A stretch of DNA of 64,000 bases, taken from the NCBI GenBank assembly GCA_035533075.1, contig DATLUO010000091.1, positions 1 to 64,000 of the forward strand, written 5' to 3'. How positions within the stretch are numbered: position 1 is the first letter of the stretch; every line of letters begins with the position of its first letter. Source of the stretch: Pirellulales bacterium (lineage in GTDB: Bacteria; Planctomycetota; Planctomycetia; Pirellulales; JAICIG01). Shown here one piece after another: positions 51,687 through 60,836 of the stretch. Under the pieces are notes generated by a model. The model ran no database searches, was not told where the DNA came from, and saw nothing but the letters and a program-made list of their open reading frames with translations. Position numbers and translations under genes: made by a program.

Positions 51687-53669
51687 ATGTTAGCTGGCGA
51701 TGCGTGTCACGATTTACCCGCGAACTGGTCGCATGGGGCGGGATTGGGTCCGCGGGTCAGTGTTATCATGGCGGTGCGTAACTGCGGCTCATTGCTTCGC
51801 GCATCGTTGGAGTCGTTGGCGAGACAATGCCTGAGCTCATTCGAGATCGCCATCATGGATGACGCGTCGACCGACAGCACCTCCGAAATAATAGACGAAT
51901 TACATCGCTTCAATCCAAGCTTGGCGATCTGCGCCGGTCGTAACTTCGAGAACCAGGGCATCGGCGCGAGCCGCAACAGCGCTCTGGCCCTCGCGACGGG
52001 CGAGTATGTGGCAATCCTTGATGGCGACGATCTGTGTCGGGCGGATCGGCTCGCGCAGCAGGTCGCTTTTCTTGATGCCAGGCCGGGTTGCTTCTGCGTC
52101 AGCAGCACTGCGGTGCAACTAGACCGCGAGGGCTCGGTGGCCGGAATCCTGGATTTCGGTGTGCGGACGAATGACGACGTGGTGCGCCACCTTCTGGCCG
52201 GTCTCAACCCGATTATCAATTCCTCGGCTATGTTCCGCCGAAAGGAAGCAATCGAGATCCTGCGCGGTTACGCGGCCGAGGGTCAGGCTGCGGTAATCGA
52301 GGATCTCGATTTCTGGTATCGCGCGGTTCTGGCCGGCTTGCGGTTTCAGGTGCTGCCCGATCCGCTCATTTGGTATCGCTCGAACCCGCTGGGCCACACG
52401 CGAACGCGCCAGCGGGAGATTCTGGCCGCTCAGCACTCCCGATTGAGCGAATTTCGGCGCGATTTTGAGCGGCGGCGGACGTCGATCGTGAGCACGGGCG
52501 CCGTCGCGATGGACGGCGACCGGCGCAACGGCGCGCGTCCGCGGCGGCGCTCTGCCGCCGGTTCCATCCGCGCCGCGATTTTGACGCCTGTGCTGCAGGT
52601 GGGAGGGGCCGAGCAGTGGCTGCTCAGCCTCGCGAAGCGCAGCGATCCGTCGCGAATTCGCTGGGTCGGCGTGGCGCTGACGGAGCAGGCCCCGGTCGAT
52701 GCGGACTTTTGCAGCGAAGTCGCGCGCAATGTGCCGGTATTCGGGGCTGAGGAGGCGCAAGGCGACGCGGCGGTTCGCTGTGCCACGGCGCGCGAGGCGC
52801 TGCGCGCCGCGGCGAGCCAGGCCGACGTGCTCGTCGCCTGGGGGCTTCGCGACACTCTGCCGGTTCTTGAGGCGGTTGACATTCCGACGGTCTATGTCTC
52901 ACACGGGTCCGGCGAGTGGTCGGCAAACTGCGCACGTGCCATCGAAGATCATCCGGTTCGGCTGGCGGCGGTGTCGGAGGCGGCACGCGAGGCGTTCAGT
53001 CCAGCGAAGCGGCCACACGTGCGCGTAATCCATAACGGCATCGAGGTCGATCGCTGCACGCCGACCCGCTCGCGCGCGGCTGTTCGGTCGGCCTGGGGCT
53101 ACGACTCGCGGCATCGGCTGGTCGCCTACGTCGGCCGATATTCGGAAGAGAAGAACCCGGCCGCGGCCGCCCTGGCGGTCACGCGATTGCCCGATCATTT
53201 TTATGCGATTTATGCGGGCGCCGGCCGCCATGAGGAAATGGTCCGATCGCTGGCGTGGCAGATTGCTGGCACGCGCGCCAGGTTCGTCGCGCCGGAGCGG
53301 CGAATCGGCAATCTCTTGCAGGCGTTCGACGTGGTCATGCTGGCCAGCCCTTCCGAGGGCTTTTCATTATTGCTGGCCGAGGCTTGGTACTGCGGCGTGC
53401 CCGTCGTGGCCACGCGCGTCGGAGCCGTACCGGAACTTGAGGCGGCGCATGGACCGCTGGTTTCGCCGGTCGCCATTGGCGCAGCGGCTGACGAACTCGC
53501 CGCCGCGGTCGAGCACGCCCTCAGCCCCGCGTTTCAGCGCGAAGTCGTCCCCCGGGCCCGCGCGCTCGTCGCCCAAAAGTTTACCGCCACGCGAATGGCC
53601 GACCGCTGGACCGACTACCTGACGGAGATTTGCAGGGAGGCGGCGCGATGCGGCGAACCGTCGCCTTGA
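51687..53669 (+). CDS. Bifunctional glycosyltransferase: GT2 fused to GT4
   Basis: 660 residues from ATG 51687; the upstream frame overlaps paralog B. Residues 25-270 are a GT2 fold with RVSVIMAVRN, IMDDASTDST, ILDGDDLCRADR (DxD) and EDLDFWYRAVLAGLRF. After a basic linker (RRNGARPRRR), residues 355-650 are a GT-B/GT4 enzyme: TPVLQVGGAEQWLLSL at the N-lobe, HNGIEVDRC, VAYVGRYSEEKNPAAA, and ASPSEGFSLLLAEAWYCGVP with the E-x7-E-type nucleotide-sugar site. Such fusions add two successive sugars in polysaccharide or protein-glycan synthesis. The stop overlaps the sulfotransferase gene by 22 bases. Substrates unknown. Confidence 0.85.
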   Translation: MLAGDACHDLPANWSHGAGLGPRVSVIMAVRNCGSLLRASLESLARQCLSSFEIAIMDDASTDSTSEIIDELHRFNPSLAICAGRNFENQGIGASRNSALALATGEYVAILDGDDLCRADRLAQQVAFLDARPGCFCVSSTAVQLDREGSVAGILDFGVRTNDDVVRHLLAGLNPIINSSAMFRRKEAIEILRGYAAEGQAAVIEDLDFWYRAVLAGLRFQVLPDPLIWYRSNPLGHTRTRQREILAAQHSRLSEFRRDFERRRTSIVSTGAVAMDGDRRNGARPRRRSAAGSIRAAILTPVLQVGGAEQWLLSLAKRSDPSRIRWVGVALTEQAPVDADFCSEVARNVPVFGAEEAQGDAAVRCATAREALRAAASQADVLVAWGLRDTLPVLEAVDIPTVYVSHGSGEWSANCARAIEDHPVRLAAVSEAAREAFSPAKRPHVRVIHNGIEVDRCTPTRSRAAVRSAWGYDSRHRLVAYVGRYSEEKNPAAAALAVTRLPDHFYAIYAGAGRHEEMVRSLAWQIAGTRARFVAPERRIGNLLQAFDVVMLASPSEGFSLLLAEAWYCGVPVVATRVGAVPELEAAHGPLVSPVAIGAAADELAAAVEHALSPAFQREVVPRARALVAQKFTATRMADRWTDYLTEICREAARCGEPSP

Positions 53670-54514
53670 TCGTCGGCACTCGCTACTGCGGCAGCAGCCT
53701 CTTGAACCTGCTGCTCGATTCGCAGCCCGCCATTCGCGGGCTCGGCGAAGCCGTGAACCTCCTACCCGGTTCGCCCGCCGCGCCCTGCAGCCGCTGCGGC
53801 GGAGACGCCCCTTGCGAGCTTTATGGCGCGATCGACGACGGGCGCTTCTACGGCTCGCTTTTCGACTTCTACGGCGACTCGTTAGTGCTGGTGGACTCGT
53901 CGAAGGATTTCTCCTGGTGCTTCGGCGCGCGCCGTTTTGAGTCCGATTACGCTTACGAACCTATTCTGCTCAGTAAGACTCCTCATGAATTCGCGGGCTC
54001 GTGGCTTGGCCATCATCCTGACGACTTGCCGCGAGACGCCTTCACACGCTACATCGAGTTTTACGAGCATCAACTCGACTGGCTATCTCGCCAGCCCTGG
54101 TTCAACCGGGCCCGGTGTCAGACGATCCGCTATCGGGATCTCGCCAACCGGCCGGAAGCAACGATCCGGGCCATTTGCAGTTCTCTGGAAACGCCGTTCG
54201 CGTGGAAACCTGACTGGTGGCAGAGCGGCAGCCACATTGTTGCGGCCAATCGGATTGTGTCGGCCCAGGTGAAAGATGAGCCCAGCGGGGCGGCGATCGA
54301 GCCCGAGTATCTCGGTGGCAAATATCGCGACCGTTTCCACACCATCTTTTACGATGCGCGGTGGCAATCGAACGCGGAGTTTGTTGGCGAATGTCGCAAT
54401 TTGTACCATGAGCTCGAGCGGCGCATCGAGCCATTGCTGAATCTGCTCGGTCAGCGCGATTGCCGTCAACTGGCTGGAGAGTTGGACGGTCACATAGACG
54501 GCGTTGACTCGTGA
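53648..54514 (+). CDS. Sulfotransferase-family protein
   Basis: 288 residues from ATG 53648 (GGGAGG upstream), overlapping the glycosyltransferase gene end. The 5'-phosphosulfate-binding loop GTRYCGSSLLNLLLDSQP opens the protein. LVLVDSSKDFSWC is the 3'-phosphate/Ser block and IRYRDLANRPEATI is the later conserved stretch of PAPS-dependent sulfotransferases. A short Cys-rich loop (CSRCGGDAPC) may bind metal. Coupled translation with the GT2-GT4 enzyme suggests sulfation of the glycan it builds. Planctomycetes are known for sulfated polymers and sulfatases; whether the product is secreted cannot be read. Confidence 0.75.
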   Translation: MRRTVALIVGTRYCGSSLLNLLLDSQPAIRGLGEAVNLLPGSPAAPCSRCGGDAPCELYGAIDDGRFYGSLFDFYGDSLVLVDSSKDFSWCFGARRFESDYAYEPILLSKTPHEFAGSWLGHHPDDLPRDAFTRYIEFYEHQLDWLSRQPWFNRARCQTIRYRDLANRPEATIRAICSSLETPFAWKPDWWQSGSHIVAANRIVSAQVKDEPSGAAIEPEYLGGKYRDRFHTIFYDARWQSNAEFVGECRNLYHELERRIEPLLNLLGQRDCRQLAGELDGHIDGVDS

Positions 54515-54841
54515 AGCTCAGGCGGCGACGATGGTAGTAGGGAATCGATCTTTATGAAAGCGCGGTTGTCGCACGTGGCATCGAAAAGCGACCTCAAATC
54601 CGACTCGAACCAAAGCGATCGATCATTCCACAAGCGAGCAGCAAGTTCAGTCGCGCTGCGACGGCTCACAGAGCGAGGCAAATGGCGTAGGGTGGGACCA
54701 GCGAGCTTGCGAGCGCCGGCCCACCGATTTGAGGCGTCAGGTTTCAGGCGTCACGCGTCAGGACAAACAGCTGATGCCTGATGCCTGCTGGTGGGCCGGC
54801 GCTCGCAAGCTCGCTGGTCCCACCCTACCATTGGTGCAGCA
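54515..54841. repeat. Composite repeat block: two facing hairpin repeats flanking heptads
   Basis: This gene-free stretch contains a GTAGGGTGGG hairpin repeat at 54687-54725 and an inverted copy at 54790-54828. Between them a 7-base-periodic run (GCGTCAG, GTTTCAG, GCGTCAC, GCGTCAG, later GATGCCT twice) spans 54728-54789. The whole can pair as a larger hairpin. The first 150 bases hold no recognised signal. Confidence 0.85.
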
Positions 54842-55747
54842 ATGAACGCAACGCCCTCAAGTCCGCTCATCTCGCCTTCGCACCTGGACCATCTCTGGTT
54901 TCAGGTGACGGGCACGCGTTGCAACCTGACCTGCCGGCACTGCTTTATAAGCTGCAGCCCAAAGAACGACCGTTTCGGATACCTGTCGTTCGACGAAGTC
55001 CAGCGGCGGCTGGAAGAGTCGCGCGCCCTGGGCGTGAAGGAATACTACTTCACCGGTGGCGAGCCGTTTCTGCACCCCGAGATGGTGCGGATGCTCGTCG
55101 AGACGCTGCGGTTCGGTCCCGCCACCGTGCTGACCAACGGCACCGTGCTGAAGAACGAGTGGCTCGTGTCGCTGGCCGAGGCCGAGCGAGGCAGCTTGTA
55201 TAGTCTGGAGTTCCGCGTGTCGATCGACGGTTTTTCGGCCGAGACGAACGACCCCGTGCGGGGCGAGGGAACGTTCGAGCGGGCCATGCGGGGCGTGATG
55301 CAACTTGTCGAGCACGGGTTTCTGCCGATCATCACCGCGGCCCGCGTCTGGTCCGATGCGGACGAGGATGAAGTCGTCGGCCAGTTTATCAAAATGTTGC
55401 AAGCGCGAGGTTACGAGCGACCCCGGCTGAAGATATTACCCGTGCTGCGGTTGGGAGCGGAAGTCGAGCGGACGCACGGCTACCACGACGCGCAGCGCGT
55501 CGACGCGCGGATGATGGAAGGCTTCGATCGCAGCCAGCTTGTGTGCGAGCACAGCCGCATCGTCACCGATCGCGGCGTTTATGTATGCCCGATCTTGATT
55601 GAATCGCCCGAGGCCCGGCTGGGCGAGACCCTTTTGGAATCGCTGCAGCCGTATCCGCTGCGCCACGGTGCTTGCTACACTTGCTATCAGTATGGAGCGA
55701 TCTGCTCCAATCCATCTATGGGAACAAGAACCACAAGCCGGTGGTGA
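54842..55747 (+). CDS. Radical SAM protein with SPASM-like C-terminal cysteines
   Basis: 301 residues from ATG 54842; the frame extends upstream through the hairpin repeat, giving GRRSQARWSHPT, which is not native. TRCNLTCRHCFISC provides the [4Fe-4S] CxxxCxxC motif, followed by KEYYFTGGEPFLHPEM (the GGE motif) and a full TIM-like core. Near the end CEHSRIVTDRGVYVCPIL and ACYTCYQYGAICSN supply extra cysteines for auxiliary clusters, as in SPASM/twitch proteins that modify peptides or sugars. No small precursor peptide was seen nearby. The last 11 residues overlap a convergent gene, and the GTRTTSRW tail may be extended. Substrate unknown; an island glycan or peptide is possible. Confidence 0.85.
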   Translation: MNATPSSPLISPSHLDHLWFQVTGTRCNLTCRHCFISCSPKNDRFGYLSFDEVQRRLEESRALGVKEYYFTGGEPFLHPEMVRMLVETLRFGPATVLTNGTVLKNEWLVSLAEAERGSLYSLEFRVSIDGFSAETNDPVRGEGTFERAMRGVMQLVEHGFLPIITAARVWSDADEDEVVGQFIKMLQARGYERPRLKILPVLRLGAEVERTHGYHDAQRVDARMMEGFDRSQLVCEHSRIVTDRGVYVCPILIESPEARLGETLLESLQPYPLRHGACYTCYQYGAICSNPSMGTRTTSRW

Positions 55748-56735
55748 TGACGCCCTGCGTGGCGGCGCCGCGGATGCTAAGCGGAAAGGGACCCACGGTG
55801 TAGGGCGCACAGCTTCCGGGCCGGTACCAGCCGAGCGGATAGACGCATTCCCAAGGTGGTTCGACGCCCATCAGGTAGGGCAGGCAGGGCACCGTCACAA
55901 AGAAGGTCCCAGCCGAGATGATCGGCGTCAACAGGCCAAAGGTGTGACCATAGCGTTCGAGCTTCGGTTGCTCGAAGTAGAGCGGCTTGTGGCACAGCGA
56001 CGATGCCTTCCAGGTGAAGGTAATCGGGGTGAAGTTGCGGGGCTGGAAGGGATCTTCGCTGAGCGCGCATTCCTGCGGAAACAGTCCCGGCTCGGCGGCG
56101 ATGCGATGGTCGATCTGATTGATCGGTTTCAGGTCGCGCGGCGACGGACAGCGTTCGGGCTCGCCGGGGCCGGCCTCGGCATATTCTTCGCCCAGCGTCG
56201 GCAACTCCGATTCGGCTTGCCGCAAGTTCAGCCGCGGCGACCCCGGCAATTGCGACGCGTCTTCGTTCATCCCCTCGCGCTGGGCAAATTCGTCGGCGTC
56301 GAATTCCAGCTCTTGTTCGAGATCCTCGTCGCTGGCCGGTTCCTCCCCGTCAGCAACCGCGCCCTCTTCGCCTTCTTCATCCGGCACGACTTCGTCTTGG
56401 AAAGGATCGTTGGCCGGGTCGTCGGCCGGCGTCGAGAGCGACATCAGTTGGATCGCGCCCGTTTCGCCGCCCTCGTCGGCCTCGTGCAGCGCGCGGGCGA
56501 CCCGCGGCGCGTGAAGCTTTGGACCTTCGTCGCTGGCTGTGGCGTTCCGCCCGCTGTAGGGAACGCCCTCTGTGGCGGTCCGCCATTTTAGCCCGGCGTT
56601 ACCGGCAACCGGCCTGGCTGCGGCGGGCTTGGACGTGCGTGTCGACCAGCCGGCGGCCGCCGGAGCGTCGAAACTGTCCGCTCGGGCGATGTTGCCCGCG
56701 AGCATTGAGATGAGCGTCGCAGCTATGCCGCCCAA
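55716..56735 (-). CDS. Conserved planctomycete exported protein, start disturbed by repeats
   Basis: The frame is open from 56993, inside guaB, but protein character starts at about 56735 with a TTG (LGGIAATLISMLAGNIARAD), a signal peptide; no ATG precedes the hydrophobic core outside repeat DNA. After an acidic middle (DEEGEEGAVADGEEPASDED) comes the conserved C-terminal 140 residues: FTPITFTWKASSLCHKPLYF, LERYGHTFG, ECVYPLGWYRPGSCAPYTVG. I recognise this as a recurrent planctomycete-only family of unknown function, probably envelope-associated, with conserved Cys. A hairpin repeat encodes ATEGVPY near residue 50. The CGTTGGG and GGGTTCA heptads sit exactly where the native start should be. 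Confidence 0.6.
   Translation of the reverse strand: MGGIAATLISMLAGNIARADSFDAPAAAGWSTRTSKPAAARPVAGNAGLKWRTATEGVPYSGRNATASDEGPKLHAPRVARALHEADEGGETGAIQLMSLSTPADDPANDPFQDEVVPDEEGEEGAVADGEEPASDEDLEQELEFDADEFAQREGMNEDASQLPGSPRLNLRQAESELPTLGEEYAEAGPGEPERCPSPRDLKPINQIDHRIAAEPGLFPQECALSEDPFQPRNFTPITFTWKASSLCHKPLYFEQPKLERYGHTFGLLTPIISAGTFFVTVPCLPYLMGVEPPWECVYPLGWYRPGSCAPYTVGPFPLSIRGAATQGVITTGLWFLFP
56554..56586. repeat. GGAACGCC hairpin repeat inside the exported-protein gene
   Basis: CTGTAGGGAACGCCCTCTGT followed by GGCGGTCCGCC is the reverse complement of the copy at 6099-6126. It is again translated in the frame giving ATEGVPY. A GGCGTTCC just upstream at 56541 pairs with GGAACGCC. Confidence 0.85.
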
Positions 56736-56787
56736 CGCCCAACGCCCAACGCCTTCCCTGAACCCTGAACCCTGAACCCTGAACTCT
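56731..56787. repeat. CGTTGGG heptads next to GGGTTCA heptads
   Basis: On the plus strand CCCAACG occurs three times (56731-56751), then CCCTGAA four times (56756-56783). Two different 7-bp units are adjacent in the spacer between guaB and the exported-protein gene, overlapping the latter's presumed start. Confidence 0.92.
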
Positions 56788-56790
56788 CGC

Positions 56791-58269
56791 TCAATCGGCC
56801 TCTGCCAGCCCGTAGCTGGTACTGTAATTAGGCGCTTCCTGCGTAATCGCGATGTCATGGGGGTGGCTCTCCCGCACGCTGGCCGGTGATACTTGTATGA
56901 ATCGTGCATCCCTGCGCAACTCCTCGATGTTGCGTGTCCCGCAATATCCCATTCCTGCCCGAAGCCCGCCCACGAGTTGATACACGTGGGCACTCAGCGG
57001 GCCGCGGAAGGGAACCCTTCCCTCGACCCCTTCGGGCACCAACTTGTCGTTCCTTCCGTCGCCCCGCTGCCGATAGCGTTCGCTCGAGCCTTTGACCATG
57101 GCCCCCATCGACCCCATGCCGCGGTAGATTTTGTAGGTGCGACCTTGATAGAGGATCATTTCACCGGGGCTTTCGCTCAGCCCGGCAAACAGTCCTCCGA
57201 TCATCGCGCACGACGCTCCCGCGGCAATGGCCTTGGTCAGATCGCCCGAATAGCGGATTCCTCCATCGGCAATGATTGGTGTTTCGGTGTTCCTGGCCGC
57301 TTTCGCGGCATGATAAATCGCCGTGACCTGCGGCACGCCCACGCCGGAAATGACGCGCGTCGTGCAAATCGACCCCGGCCCGATGCCCACTTTGACGGCA
57401 TCCGCTCCGGCGGCGATCAGGTCGCTGCAACCTGCCTCGGTTGCCACGTTTCCCGCGACAACGTCGATATCCCAGCGTTTCTTGATTTGTCGGACCGTCT
57501 CGATCACGTTGGCCGAGTGGCCGTGGGCACTATCGACCACGACCACGTCGACGCCTTTGGCAATCAGGCTTTCGACGCGTTCGTACTCATGCACCCCCAC
57601 CGCGGCACCGACCCGCAGCCTCCCTTGCCTGTCTTTACAGGCGTTGGGGAACCGCCGCATTTTGTCGATGTCTTTGATGGTGATCAGGCCGGTCAGTTTG
57701 TTATTTTCGTCCACCAGCAAAAGTTTCTCGACCTTATTTGCCATCAGAATCTTTTCAGCTTCTTCAAGTGATACATTCCCCGTGGCCGTCACAAGATGTT
57801 CGCGGGTCATCACTTCGGCGATCTTCAGGTCGCTGCGCTCGAGAAACCGCAGATCGCGTTTGGTGAGAATTCCGGCCAGCTTGCCGCCGCCGGCCGTGAT
57901 CGGCAGGCCCGACACGTTGAACTGATCCATGATCTCGCGTGCCCGGCTGACGGTCGCGTCGGGCGGCAGCGTGACCGGATCGAAGATGATGCCGTTGGCG
58001 CTGCGCTTGACCTTGTCGACCTCTTCGGTCTGCCGCTCGACCGACATATTCTTGTGGATCACTCCCAGGCCGCCTTCCTGTGCCAGGGCGATGGCCATGT
58101 TGCTCTCGGTCACCGTGTCCATCGGCGAGCTGAGCAGCGGCACATTGAGCTGGATGCGCTTGGTGAGATGGGTCGTCACGTCGCAATCGGCGGGCACGAC
58201 CTCGCTGTAGCGGGGTTCGAGCAGCACGTCGTCGAAGGTGATGCCCGAATACGGGAGTTTGTCTTGCAT
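56791..58269 (-). CDS. guaB: Inosine-5'-monophosphate dehydrogenase
   Basis: 492 residues. N-terminal barrel part ([39 protein letters not shown]), then two CBS modules (about 95-210; [25 protein letters not shown]), then the catalytic half. Cys302 in [15 protein letters not shown] forms the IMP thioester. [13 protein letters not shown] and [11 protein letters not shown] bind phosphate, and RYRQ-type flap residues follow (SSERYRQRG). It catalyses the NAD-dependent first step of GMP synthesis. Monocistronic by layout. The 3' side is crowded by heptad repeats four bases from the stop. Confidence 0.96.
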   Translation of the reverse strand: MQDKLPYSGITFDDVLLEPRYSEVVPADCDVTTHLTKRIQLNVPLLSSPMDTVTESNMAIALAQEGGLGVIHKNMSVERQTEEVDKVKRSANGIIFDPVTLPPDATVSRAREIMDQFNVSGLPITAGGGKLAGILTKRDLRFLERSDLKIAEVMTREHLVTATGNVSLEEAEKILMANKVEKLLLVDENNKLTGLITIKDIDKMRRFPNACKDRQGRLRVGAAVGVHEYERVESLIAKGVDVVVVDSAHGHSANVIETVRQIKKRWDIDVVAGNVATEAGCSDLIAAGADAVKVGIGPGSICTTRVISGVGVPQVTAIYHAAKAARNTETPIIADGGIRYSGDLTKAIAAGASCAMIGGLFAGLSESPGEMILYQGRTYKIYRGMGSMGAMVKGSSERYRQRGDGRNDKLVPEGVEGRVPFRGPLSAHVYQLVGGLRAGMGYCGTRNIEELRRDARFIQVSPASVRESHPHDIAITQEAPNYSTSYGLAEAD

Positions 58270-58516
58270 TGGCGATGGTTTCGCTTTGGCTGCGTAATTC
58301 AGGGGAAACCCGTATTATTGCGCCGCGGGCCGGGATTGGCTAGCGGCGCTTCGGCACCATCAAAGAGTAGCGCAACGCGAACATCGTCTATCAGCCGAGC
58401 GAATTGGTGGGCACGTGGCGGACCGGCCGGCGCGGGATAGTCCCCGGCGAAGGAAGAGCACAGGATATGCACCAGCCACGTTGAGCGGTCGAGCCTGACG
58501 GTGGTATCATGCGGGG

Positions 58517-58783
58517 ATGGAAGAACCGTCTTTCACCATCTACTTTCGGGGCGGCCCGCTGCACGGACGAAGCCGCGCGGGTGGTCTCGGATGTGGCGCC
58601 ATCGCCAGAATCGGCGAGCGATATACGATCGCCACGAACGTAGATCGCGGCAGAATTTCAGCAATCCACGAGTACGAATTCACCCACGTCCAGGGGCCGA
58701 TGATCGTCGCGCAATTCGTGAAGACCATTGAGATAAGCGAGGACACAGATCAGCCATCTTGGGGGCCGTGGCGGAGGAAGTAG
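58517..58783 (+). CDS. Small protein of unknown function
   Basis: 88 residues from ATG 58517, with GCGGGGA upstream. The sequence FTIYFRGGPLHGRSRAGGLG has a Gly/Arg-rich turn, then RYTIATNVDRGRISAIHEYE in strand-like alternation and FVKTIEISEDTD. It looks like a small beta-rich cytosolic protein. No family recognised. A short hairpin with a T-run follows at 58822-58843, consistent with a real transcription unit. Confidence 0.5.
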   Translation: MEEPSFTIYFRGGPLHGRSRAGGLGCGAIARIGERYTIATNVDRGRISAIHEYEFTHVQGPMIVAQFVKTIEISEDTDQPSWGPWRRK

Positions 58784-58821
58784 CCTGAGCCACTGCCTAA
58801 CACCCGCGCACTCCCCCAGGC

Positions 58822-58843
58822 ACCCGAAACCGGGTTTTTATTT
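58822..58843 (+). terminator. Rho-independent terminator
   Basis: ACCCG-AAAC-CGGGT stem (five pairs) followed by TTTTATTT, 39 bases after the stop of the small gene at 58783. Confidence 0.6.
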
Positions 58844-58951
58844 GACAGAGGGGGCAAATGGAATCATTACCCGTTGGCGTCGGGCGCCCTTTCCGCGCCA
58901 CGTTTTCTGAGACGCGGCACCGCTGCTGGCCTCGATGTCTGACGCCTCGAA

Positions 58952-59493
58952 CTAAGCGCTTTGCGGCAACCATCTAGGCTGTTGTGCCGGCTCCCAGGCA
59001 AACGTGTGAAGATAGACGATCGCGAAAGGGATTTCCGCCGTTGTTCCGTCGCTGAATAAAACCCGATGCACGAACTTTCCATGTTCGCCCAGAGCGACGT
59101 CGACCTCGTCGTACAGCCAGCACGGGGTCGAATCGACAAACGGCCAGCCCTTGGGAGCGGGACGGTGGCGGATCTTATCCCAAAGCACGTAATTCAACGA
59201 CACCACTTCGCCATCGCGGCGCAACGACAGGACGCTGAAGGCCGACCAGACGGGAAGCGGTCTCGCCGAAAACCGCGGATCCGGCTCGATGTTTTCGTCC
59301 CACCCAGCAGCTCGCAGTCGTGAGGAAAAAGTTCCGAGAGACTCTTCACCTGCTGCGACATTTGGTCGCGGATGCGATCAAGATGTTCGTGGTAGGCCTT
59401 GATGGCGGATTCCCAGCACCGGTCCGCCTGGTCTGCGATATCGTCGTCCTGCGAGTTAAACCGCAGATAGAGCTCTGGCGTAAAAAACTTCAT
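58952..59493 (-). pseudogene. Unknown protein gene split by a frameshift
   Basis: From ATG 59493 the frame reads MKFFTPELYLRFNSQDDDIA and continues to FPHDCELLG, then goes out of frame. The next frame continues as WDENIEPDPRFSARPLPVWS and SAFSVLSLRRDGEVV to a stop at 58952 (FAWEPAQQPRWLPQSA). Adding one base in the run CTGCTGGGTGGGAC near 59305 would give one protein of about 181 residues: a helical N-terminal half and a beta-rich C-terminal half. Similar openings (MKFFTP.LY..FNS.D) occur in other planctomycete proteins of unknown function. Either a recent pseudogene or a sequencing error. Confidence 0.65.
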
Positions 59494-59765
59494 GCTCTGC
59501 TTTGCCATTTCCCGCTACGATGTCTTCCGAACATTCCTTAGCTTATCCGACGGCTTCGCCGATGACCACTCGCGTCGAATGCATGAATGCAGGCGACTTC
59601 GCCTCAATTGTTTCGCCATCAGGTCCAGAGGGCAAATGCCGCCCAAGCAAGCAACGCGCCGAGTGATCGGGCCGCCAGAAGGTACGAGACGTATTGGTGA
59701 TTGGCGCGCGAAGTGCGTGTTATGGCACTGGGCTGCAACCCACAAATCAACAAGGAGACAGGGCA

Positions 59766-60719
59766 ATGCGAGTCACAATCTTGTCGTGGCTATTGGTGGC
59801 GGGCATTCTGCCAGCAGCCGCTGTGTTGGCACAGGCGCCCGGCAACGGCGGCATCGGTCTGCCGAGCCCCAATGTGGGCACGGCGGGCCAGCAAGACATG
59901 ACGGCAGGCGCCACGGTTGTCGGTGTTGGTCCGGGGGGCGGCATGCGAGGCGGGCAGGTGCCGGAGGCCATTGGGGCCAATTGGGCGACCACGAATTTCG
60001 GCGATCGAAGCATGGGGGCGACCATCACCGGCACCGGGCAGTTTGCCCGCGGCAGCATGACGCCCGGTGTCGGCAGCAATTTCACGACGGTCAACGGCCA
60101 GGACCGGCGGCCGGAGGCGGGCGCCGTGAGCTTTCAGTTTGGCCAGCCCAACCAACAGCTTCCCTATGGTCCGGGAGCCAATATCAACACGGCCGCCGGT
60201 AGAGACCTGGGACTGGAACATGCGGCGATCAACGGGGGCGCGAACGCCTTTAGCGGCGGGGGTTGGAGAATAAACGGCTTGGGGCCGCCTGGGGTCGGCT
60301 CCAATATGAGCACGGTGCCGGCCGGCAACCTCGGCCCGGAGGGTATTGCCGCCGCTACCAGCGTGAATGCCCGTCTCGGCGAGAACCGATTGGCGTACCA
60401 GCAGGCCGGCGGTCGCACGTGGGCGCGAGGCACCGTCAATCCGCAGCCCACGACGGGATACCGCGGCATCCCAGTGTCGGGCTGGGCGGGACATTACGGC
60501 AACCGCTTCTTTGGCAATGGATTCAACGGCGGCGGTTACAGCCCCTATGGGAGCGGCTATTTGGGCTACGGGTTTTACGGCAACAGCCTTCCAACAAACG
60601 GCGGGAGCGCCAACGCCTCCGGATTCACTCCCAGCGGCTTCAATGGCAATGCTTTTGCGCCCAGCGCCTCGAACGCCAACGGCTTCATTCCCAGCGGTTT
60701 CAACGGGAACGGCGGTTAG
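59766..60719 (+). CDS. Exported Gly/Asn-rich low-complexity protein
   Basis: 317 residues from ATG 59766 with AAGGAGA ribosome-binding site; the upstream frame is not protein-like. The signal peptide ends near LAQ-APGNGG. The mature protein has repeated NWATTNFGDRS/SNFTTVNGQDR/ANINTAAGRDLG/SNMSTVPAGNLG-type units of about 40 residues, each with a Gly-rich turn. The tail has tandem SGFNGNA and FIPSGFNGNGG segments with Tyr/Phe. The repeat pattern suggests an extended beta-structured surface or matrix protein. No cysteine. Function unknown; stands alone. Confidence 0.65.
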   Translation: MRVTILSWLLVAGILPAAAVLAQAPGNGGIGLPSPNVGTAGQQDMTAGATVVGVGPGGGMRGGQVPEAIGANWATTNFGDRSMGATITGTGQFARGSMTPGVGSNFTTVNGQDRRPEAGAVSFQFGQPNQQLPYGPGANINTAAGRDLGLEHAAINGGANAFSGGGWRINGLGPPGVGSNMSTVPAGNLGPEGIAAATSVNARLGENRLAYQQAGGRTWARGTVNPQPTTGYRGIPVSGWAGHYGNRFFGNGFNGGGYSPYGSGYLGYGFYGNSLPTNGGSANASGFTPSGFNGNAFAPSASNANGFIPSGFNGNGG

Positions 60720-60836
60720 CGGGGCAAGGCGAGCTTGCGAGCGCCGGCCGACGGATTCGAGGCATCAGGTTCATGGCGACGAGGGCGTGGCAGGTGTCAC
60801 GGTAGCGGCGACGGTTTGCCAACCAGATGTTTGACA

